A stretch of 64,000 bases of DNA from Streptomyces cylindrosporus. Its GTDB lineage: Bacteria > Actinomycetota > Actinomycetes > Streptomycetales > Streptomycetaceae. Shown piece after piece: positions 59,247-64,000 of the stretch (its first letter is position 1; each line of letters begins with the position of its first letter). The DNA lies in contig NZ_JALDAY010000003.1 of assembly GCF_022698165.1 (NCBI RefSeq), forward strand, positions 248,001 to 312,000, in the 5' to 3' direction. The notes under the pieces were generated by a model. That model was not told where the DNA came from and did no database searches. It saw nothing but the letters and a program-made list of their open reading frames with translations. The position numbers and the translations under genes are program-made.

Positions 59247-60374
59247 TCAGTCCACTATGACCATCTCGCGGTCGGTGTTGTTGAGCCGGCGCCCGCCGTC
59301 CGCGGTGACGGTGACGATGTCCTCGATGCGCACACCGAACCGCCCGGGCAGATAGACGCCGGGTTCGACCGAGAAGCACATGCCGGGCACGAGGGGCTGC
59401 TGTTCGCCCTCGATCATGTACGGCGGTTCGTGCGTGGTGACGCCGATGCCGTGCCCGGTGCGGTGGATGAAGTACTCGCCGTACCCGGCGTCGTCGATGA
59501 CCGCGCGGGCGGCCCGGTCGACTTCCTGGCAGGCGACGCCGGGCCGCACCGCCCGGAAACCGGCCTCCTGGGCCTCGCGCACCAGGTCGTGCACGCGGCG
59601 CTCCTCGTCGGTGGGTTCGCCGACGTGGACGGTGCGGGAGGTGTCGGAGCCGTAGCCGTCCTTGAGGCCGCCGAAGTCGAGGACGACCATGTCGCCGCGT
59701 TCGATGACGCGGTCGCCGACCTCGTGGTGCGGGTTGGCGCCGTTCGGTCCCGAGGCGACGATGGTGAAGTCGACCTGGGAGTGCCCGAACTTCCGCAGCA
59801 GGTCGGCGAGGTCCGCGCCGACCGCGGACTCCTTGCGGCCCGCGAAGGGAACCTTCCGGATCTCCTCGAACGTTGCGTCAGCGGCCGCTCCCGCGGCCGC
59901 CATGAGATCGAGTTCCGCCGCGTCCTTGACCGCGCGCAGCATCGGCAGGGCCTCGGTGAGGGAGGCGTACGAGGTGCCGGGCAGCGCCCGCTGCAGGCCC
60001 AGGAGGTGCATCGCCCAGGCGTTGTCGCTGATGCCGAAGCGGCCGCTGACGTCGAGGAGGGCGGCGGTCGCGGCGTAGGGGTCCTTGCCGTCGGTCCAGT
60101 CGCGCAGGTTCAGGGCGGGCGCGCCGGCCGCCTCGGCCGCGTCGGGGGCCTCCAGGGTGGGCACGACGAGGACGGGGGCGCGTCCCTGGGCCAGGACCAG
60201 CAGGGTGAGCCGTTCGGTGGCCGCGGTGGGCGCGTAGCCGGTCAGCCACACCAGGTCCGGGCCGGGTGCCACGAGGAGCCCGGCGAGCCCCGCGTCGGCG
60301 GCGGCACGCGCCGCGCGGTCCATACGGGCCCGGTAGTCGTCGGCGGTGAAGGGCGCGAGCGTGCTGCCGGTCAT
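59247..60374 (-). CDS. M24 (Xaa-Pro) aminopeptidase
   Basis: A 375-residue pita-bread metallopeptidase with a creatinase-type N-terminal domain (1-150). Metal ligands are VLDFGGLKDGYGSDTSRT (two Asp), HRTGHGIGV (His), FSVEPGVYLPG (Glu) and VRIEDIVTV (Glu). It removes the N-terminal residue preceding proline. ATG 60374 is chosen. It may be co-transcribed with the phosphotransferase downstream. Confidence 0.9.
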   Translation of the reverse strand: MTGSTLAPFTADDYRARMDRAARAAADAGLAGLLVAPGPDLVWLTGYAPTAATERLTLLVLAQGRAPVLVVPTLEAPDAAEAAGAPALNLRDWTDGKDPYAATAALLDVSGRFGISDNAWAMHLLGLQRALPGTSYASLTEALPMLRAVKDAAELDLMAAAGAAADATFEEIRKVPFAGRKESAVGADLADLLRKFGHSQVDFTIVASGPNGANPHHEVGDRVIERGDMVVLDFGGLKDGYGSDTSRTVHVGEPTDEERRVHDLVREAQEAGFRAVRPGVACQEVDRAARAVIDDAGYGEYFIHRTGHGIGVTTHEPPYMIEGEQQPLVPGMCFSVEPGVYLPGRFGVRIEDIVTVTADGGRRLNNTDREMVIVD

Positions 60375-60507
60375 CCGGGCCTCCCTGAGCGGGTGAAAGG
60401 ACCACAAGGGACTACGGGCAGCATCCTGCCCGTACAGCGGGGGCGGCGCGACCGGTCTGCGCGTCTTGGCGGTGCTCCGGCGGTCACGAGCGTCGGCTCT
60501 CCAGGCC

Positions 60508-61125
60508 TCAGCCCTCGAGGGCCAGGCGCACCCCGAGCAGGAGCAGTACGCCTCCGGAGACCTGTTCCAGGCGCCGGCGCACCCCGGCGCGGGACAGCAC
60601 GGCCCGCATCCGGCCGACGAACCACACGTACAGGCCGTAGTAGCCGACCTCGTAGACCGCCCAGAGCGCGGCGAGTCCGACCATGGCCGGCAGATGCGGG
60701 GCGCCCTCGGGTACGAACTGCGGCAGGAAGGACATCGCGAAGACGGCCGCCTTGGGGTTGGCGAGGTTGAGCAGCAGACCGCCGCGGTAGGCGGCCCAGC
60801 CGCTCTTCCCGCCGGCCTCCCAGCCGTCCGTGGCGTCCTTGCTGCGCCGGGCCCGGCGCAGCGCCTGGACGCCGAAGCCGACGAGGACGACCGCGCCGAC
60901 GACCCGCATCACGTCGTACGCCACTTCGGAGGCCGCGAGCAGCGCGGTCAGGCCGAGGGCGGCGACGACGCCCCAGACGAACACGCCGGTCTCGTTGCCG
61001 AGCACGGTGAGGAAACCGGAGCGCCTGCTGTGCAGCGACTGCTTGATGATCAGCACGGTGCTGGGCCCGGGCGAGGCGGCGATCAGCGTACAGGCGCCGA
61101 GGAAGGCGAGAAGGGTGCTCAGCAT
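60508..61125 (-). CDS. LysE/RhtB family amino-acid exporter
   Basis: A 205-residue membrane exporter with about five to six helices: LAFLGACTLIAASPGPSTVL has the PGP motif and GGLLLNLANPKAAVFAMSFL the NPK motif typical of LysE/RhtB proteins. Substrates in the family include lysine, homoserine and threonine; the one here cannot be read from sequence. Separated from the M24 gene by about 130 bases on the same strand, probably independent. Confidence 0.88.
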   Translation of the reverse strand: MLSTLLAFLGACTLIAASPGPSTVLIIKQSLHSRRSGFLTVLGNETGVFVWGVVAALGLTALLAASEVAYDVMRVVGAVVLVGFGVQALRRARRSKDATDGWEAGGKSGWAAYRGGLLLNLANPKAAVFAMSFLPQFVPEGAPHLPAMVGLAALWAVYEVGYYGLYVWFVGRMRAVLSRAGVRRRLEQVSGGVLLLLGVRLALEG

Positions 61126-61187
61126 GGGCTCATCGTGGCCGGTACGGCCGGACCGGACCAGTGGTTTTCACGGGTGGACGTGTTTGC

Positions 61188-61763
61188 TCAGGTGACGAAG
61201 CCGGGTACGACCGTCAACTGCTGGTAGCCGCCGCTTCGGTGACGGACCGTCAGGGTGATCTCGGTGCCGGGGCGGGTGTCGGCGACGGCTCGGGCGAGGT
61301 CCGCGGCCGAGTCGATCCGGGTCCGGTCGTAGGCGAGGAGTACGTCGCCGCGGACCAGGCCGGCCGTGTAGCCCGGGCCCGGGACGTGCACGCCGACGAT
61401 CAGGGCGCCGGCCTTGTCGGCGTCCACGGCCTCCAGGCCGAGGGTCGCCATGGGGGGCGCCGGGGACGTGGACGGGAACGGGGACGGTGTCGCGGTGGGC
61501 GGCGGCGCCGAAGGACCGGGGTGGGCCCGGGCCTCGCGCTGCAGGTCGGCGAGTTTGCTCATGCCGATGACCGTGGCGCCGACCGTGCCGATGCCGATCC
61601 CGGACAGCACCAGGACCGTTCCGACGAACAGGCCGAAGAGCGCGGCCCGCAGCCGTCGGGCCCGTCGGCGCGCGGCATGCGGGCGCCGGGCCGGGACGCT
61701 GGGCCGGGTGCGGCCGGGGTCCTGGCCCGGCATCGGCTTGGGACGCAACGCTGTCTGTTCCAT
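61188..61763 (-). CDS. Membrane-anchored PDZ domain protein
   Basis: A 191-residue protein: an Arg-rich cytoplasmic start, one membrane helix (GLFVGTVLVLSGIGIGTVGA), a Pro/Ser/Thr-rich stretch (APPPTATPSPFPSTSPAPP) and a C-terminal PDZ domain (about 100-191) with GLVRGDVLLAYDRTRIDSA as the binding core. There is no protease domain, so it probably acts as an extracytoplasmic peptide-binding adaptor. Its start is ATG 61763. Function otherwise unknown. Confidence 0.78.
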   Translation of the reverse strand: MEQTALRPKPMPGQDPGRTRPSVPARRPHAARRRARRLRAALFGLFVGTVLVLSGIGIGTVGATVIGMSKLADLQREARAHPGPSAPPPTATPSPFPSTSPAPPMATLGLEAVDADKAGALIVGVHVPGPGYTAGLVRGDVLLAYDRTRIDSAADLARAVADTRPGTEITLTVRHRSGGYQQLTVVPGFVT

Positions 61764-61880
61764 GGATCGCCTCCGGCTGGATCGCTACCCGGGGCGCCGG
61801 CGCACGACGAGCCACGAACGAGTGAGACTGACCGGCGGTCAAGTACGGAAGCCGTGCGTCTCCCGCGGCGGCGCGCGAGG

Positions 61881-62747
61881 TCAGGCGCGTGCGCCCAGCG
61901 CCTTTGCCAGCGCCGCGGGCGCTCCGCGGAGTGAGCCGGTGCACACCAGTTCCGTGCGGTGTACGACCCGTGGGTGCGTGAGCGGGACGGCGACCGTGCC
62001 CGGCACTCCGGTGGCCGCGGACCGCGGCAGCAGGGCGAGGCCGCGGCCCGCGGCGGCCAGGGCTGTGAGGGTGCGGACGTCGGTGCCCTCGTATCGCAGG
62101 GCGGGGCGGAAGCCGTGGCCGCCGTTCGCAGCGCGCAGCTGGGGCAGCGGGAGTCCCGCGTCCGGGGCGTCGAGCCAGCGGGCGTCGGCGAGGTCGCCGA
62201 GGCGCAGTCCCGGGCGCCGGGCCAGCGGGTGCGAGGCGGGCAGGAGCACGCACACCGGCTCCTCCCCCACGCCGTGCGTGGTCAGCGGCGCCACGTCGGG
62301 CAGGCGCAGCGGGTCGCTGGGCGCGGCCAGGCCGTCGACCAGGCCGAGGTCCGCGGTGCCGGTGGCGACGGTGGCCGGGATGTCGTCGCGGGGCAGGACG
62401 CGCAAGGTGACGCCGGCCGCGGGGAGGGCGGCGACGGCCTCGGGGGTGAGCGCGGTGGGGGCGGCGGCGAGCGTCAGGCCGTGTTCGGGGGCGGATGCCA
62501 TCCGTACGACGTCCGCGCGGGCCGCGTCGAGGCGCAGCAGCAGCGGGCCCGCGTGTTCGAGCAGTCGATCACCGGCCGCGGTCGGGGCGACCGGGCGGCG
62601 GGTGAGGAGGGGCGCGCCCAGGTCCTGTTCGAGGGCCGCGATGTGCTGGGACACCGCCGACTGGGTGTAGCCGAGCTCGCGGGCGGCCTCGGAGAAGGAG
62701 GCGAGGCGGGCGACGGTGACGTAGGTGCGCAGGAGGTGCGGGTCCAT
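61881..62747 (-). CDS. LysR family transcriptional regulator
   Basis: A 288-residue LysR protein with DNA-binding helices ASFSEAARELGYTQSAVSQH and effector region LRVLPRDDIPATVATGTADL. Start ATG 62747 is the conserved beginning (MDPHLLRTY); the longer upstream frame is rejected. It is divergent from the amidotransferase-like gene and is the likely regulator of it. Effector unknown. Confidence 0.87.
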   Translation of the reverse strand: MDPHLLRTYVTVARLASFSEAARELGYTQSAVSQHIAALEQDLGAPLLTRRPVAPTAAGDRLLEHAGPLLLRLDAARADVVRMASAPEHGLTLAAAPTALTPEAVAALPAAGVTLRVLPRDDIPATVATGTADLGLVDGLAAPSDPLRLPDVAPLTTHGVGEEPVCVLLPASHPLARRPGLRLGDLADARWLDAPDAGLPLPQLRAANGGHGFRPALRYEGTDVRTLTALAAAGRGLALLPRSAATGVPGTVAVPLTHPRVVHRTELVCTGSLRGAPAALAKALGARA

Positions 62748-62834
62748 GCCCACCAGGGTGCCATCAGGCGGGCTTATCGAGAGTGCAGAAATCATCGTTG
62801 GACGCGATGCGGGGGCGGTGCCCAGGATGAGGAC

Positions 62835-63569
62835 ATGCCGAACAACGCAGCCCGTATCGCGAAGATCGCCCTGGTCGGGGACCGCTCCCCCAACGTCGTG
62901 GCGCACACGCGCATCCCGCTTCTGCTCGACGCCCTCGCCGAACGCGAGCGGCTGGTCCTCGACTCCTACTGGATCCCGTCCGAGGACGCGGAGGAGGTGG
63001 GCGCGGTGCACGGGTTCGACGCCGTGTGGGTGGTGCCCGGCAGCCCGTACCGCAGCCAGGCGGGCGTGCTGTCGGCCGTCCGCACCGCACGTGAGGACGG
63101 CATCCCGTTCCTCGGCACCTGCGGCGGGTTCCAGCACGCCATGCTGGAGTTCGCCCGCAACGTGTGCGGGCTGACCCGGGTGGCGCACGCGGAGAGCGAC
63201 CCGGACGCCGAGGACCTGCTGATCGAGCCGCTGGCCTGCTCACTCGTCGGCCACGAGGGCGTGGTCGCGCTCGAAGCGGACTCGCTGGCCCAGTCCGTGA
63301 TCGGTTCGGAGCGCACGGTGGAGCGCTACTTCTGCAAGTACGGCCCCTCCCGTCATCTCGACACGCTGCGCGCGCACGGGATGCGCTTCTCCGGCCTCGA
63401 CGAGGACGGCAACGTCCGCATGGCCGAACTCCCCGGCCATCCCTTCTTCCTGGCCTCCCTCTTCCAGCCGGAGCTGGCGGGCGACGGCTCACGCCCGCAC
63501 CCGATGGTCCGGGCGCTTGCGCGAGCCGCCGTGGAGCACGCGGCGCGTGCGGAGACTCAGCCGGTGTGA
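62835..63569 (+). CDS. Class I glutamine-amidotransferase-like protein (CTP synthase C-terminal type)
   Basis: A 244-residue stand-alone amidotransferase domain related to the C-terminal part of CTP synthase. The nucleophile Cys is in [13 protein letters not shown]. The usual catalytic His motif (HPEF) reads [11 protein letters not shown], with Gln where His is expected, so glutaminase activity may be lost or altered. No synthetase domain is attached. ATG 62835 is preceded by TTGGAC at 62798 and CAGGAT six bases before the start, which could make it leaderless. Divergent from a LysR gene. Confidence 0.78.
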   Translation: MPNNAARIAKIALVGDRSPNVVAHTRIPLLLDALAERERLVLDSYWIPSEDAEEVGAVHGFDAVWVVPGSPYRSQAGVLSAVRTAREDGIPFLGTCGGFQHAMLEFARNVCGLTRVAHAESDPDAEDLLIEPLACSLVGHEGVVALEADSLAQSVIGSERTVERYFCKYGPSRHLDTLRAHGMRFSGLDEDGNVRMAELPGHPFFLASLFQPELAGDGSRPHPMVRALARAAVEHAARAETQPV

Positions 63570-64000
63570 CCCTCCCCGTGGCTGCCGTGCGCCCCGCCGT
63601 GGTCGAACCTCAGCGCCTCCTCGGGCATCACGACGAAGGGCCGCATCATGCCCATGTCCTCGTGTTCGAGGAGGTGGCAGTGGTACATGAACCGGCCGTA
63701 CGCGCCGTCGAACCTGCCCATGACGCGCAGGATCTGACCGCCGGGCACCCGGAACACGTCCTTGTACCCGAGTTCGTTGGGCGCCAGCGGGAGCTGGGTG
63801 CCCGCGTCGAAGGCGATCGGCGTGTGAGTGCCGCCGACCGCCGGGTCGAAGCCCGAGACGTCGTAGGCGTCCCGGCCCAGCAGCTGGAAGTCGGCCAGGT
63901 GGATGTGCATCGGGTGGACGATCGGCGCGAGGTTGAGGAAGCTCCACTGCTCGTAGGAGCCCTCGGCGATGGTGAAGCCCAGGCCGTCGTTGAACGTCCT
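63557..64000 (-). CDS. C-terminal part of a multicopper oxidase (5' end outside window)
   Basis: About 147 residues of a cupredoxin-type oxidase. [16 protein letters not shown] supplies HxH copper ligands and [17 protein letters not shown] the HCHxxxHxxxxM type-1/type-3 cluster. The protein resembles CotA and phenoxazinone synthase types. A His/Gly-rich tail ([16 protein letters not shown]) ends it. The gene starts beyond the right edge of the window; it overlaps the stop of the preceding convergent gene by 13 bases. Confidence 0.88.
   Translation of the reverse strand, partial: RTFNDGLGFTIAEGSYEQWSFLNLAPIVHPMHIHLADFQLLGRDAYDVSGFDPAVGGTHTPIAFDAGTQLPLAPNELGYKDVFRVPGGQILRVMGRFDGAYGRFMYHCHLLEHEDMGMMRPFVVMPEEALRFDHGGAHGSHGEGHTG

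Noticed and set aside
62835..63569. Selenoprotein reading of the amidotransferase-like protein
   Set aside because: The active residue is an ordinary Cys codon in TCGGF and no in-frame TGA occurs, so there is no sign of selenocysteine.
1..64000. Search for tRNA, rRNA, transposase or phage genes
   Set aside because: None was recognised on either strand.

Overview
The window is very GC-rich, with GTG starts, dense coding and third-position GC bias. Its gene content (CC/CxxC sulfate-assimilation operon, SSI-type inhibitor, lrm/mgt-type macrolide resistance pair, SAV2148-family protein) is that of a Streptomyces chromosome. No rRNA, tRNA, CRISPR array or insertion sequence was seen. About 47 protein genes were called, plus leader peptides, promoters/operators and terminators. 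All function calls rest on reading motifs by eye; no database search was run.

Layout. 1-7.9 kb: a compact, translationally coupled biosynthetic operon. It holds an ACP fused to an epsilon-polylysine-synthetase-like membrane/left-handed-helix polymerase, a separate adenylation-carrier NRPS, a SyrP-like Fe(II)/2-oxoglutarate oxygenase, and SbnB plus SbnA, which together make L-2,3-diaminopropionate. This is the best candidate for an undescribed system: a two-polypeptide polymerase for (possibly hydroxylated) poly- or oligo-diaminopropionate. 8-13.2 kb: AidB-like acyl-CoA dehydrogenase, GAF regulator, secreted protein, GNAT enzyme. 13.3-22.7 kb: the assimilatory sulfate operon (leader peptide, sulfite reductase, zinc-ribbon peptide, cysH, cysC, cysD, cysN), followed by a sulfonate-type ABC transporter and a sirohydrochlorin chelatase that supplies the siroheme branch. 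22.7-29.4 kb: a minus-strand block (phosphotransferase, beta-helix secreted enzyme, DsbA-like and DinB-like mycothiol-type proteins, ketopantoate-reductase-like protein, DUF1697), several with leaderless promoters.

29.7-34.4 kb: an MMPL transporter and an inducible macrolide-resistance pair: an Erm 23S rRNA methyltransferase with an attenuator leader peptide, and the macrolide glycosyltransferase Mgt with its own operator-bearing promoter. 34.4-41.5 kb: a sugar ABC importer without an ATPase, a phosphotransferase, a LysR/EamA divergent pair, a decayed YbaK gene and an exonuclease. 41.6-45.1 kb: a SAV2148 HEPN protein and a copper amine oxidase split into two secreted polypeptides.

45.3-58.2 kb: the TreX/GlgX-TreY-TreZ route from glycogen to trehalose. 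treY and treZ are separated by a LysR/Lpd divergent pair, two M14 carboxypeptidase paralogues that enclose a subtilisin inhibitor coupled to one of them, and a DUF1707-FHA protein. 58.2-64 kb: phosphotransferase, M24 aminopeptidase, LysE exporter, PDZ protein, LysR, a glutamine-amidotransferase-like protein and the C-terminal end of a multicopper oxidase cut by the window edge.
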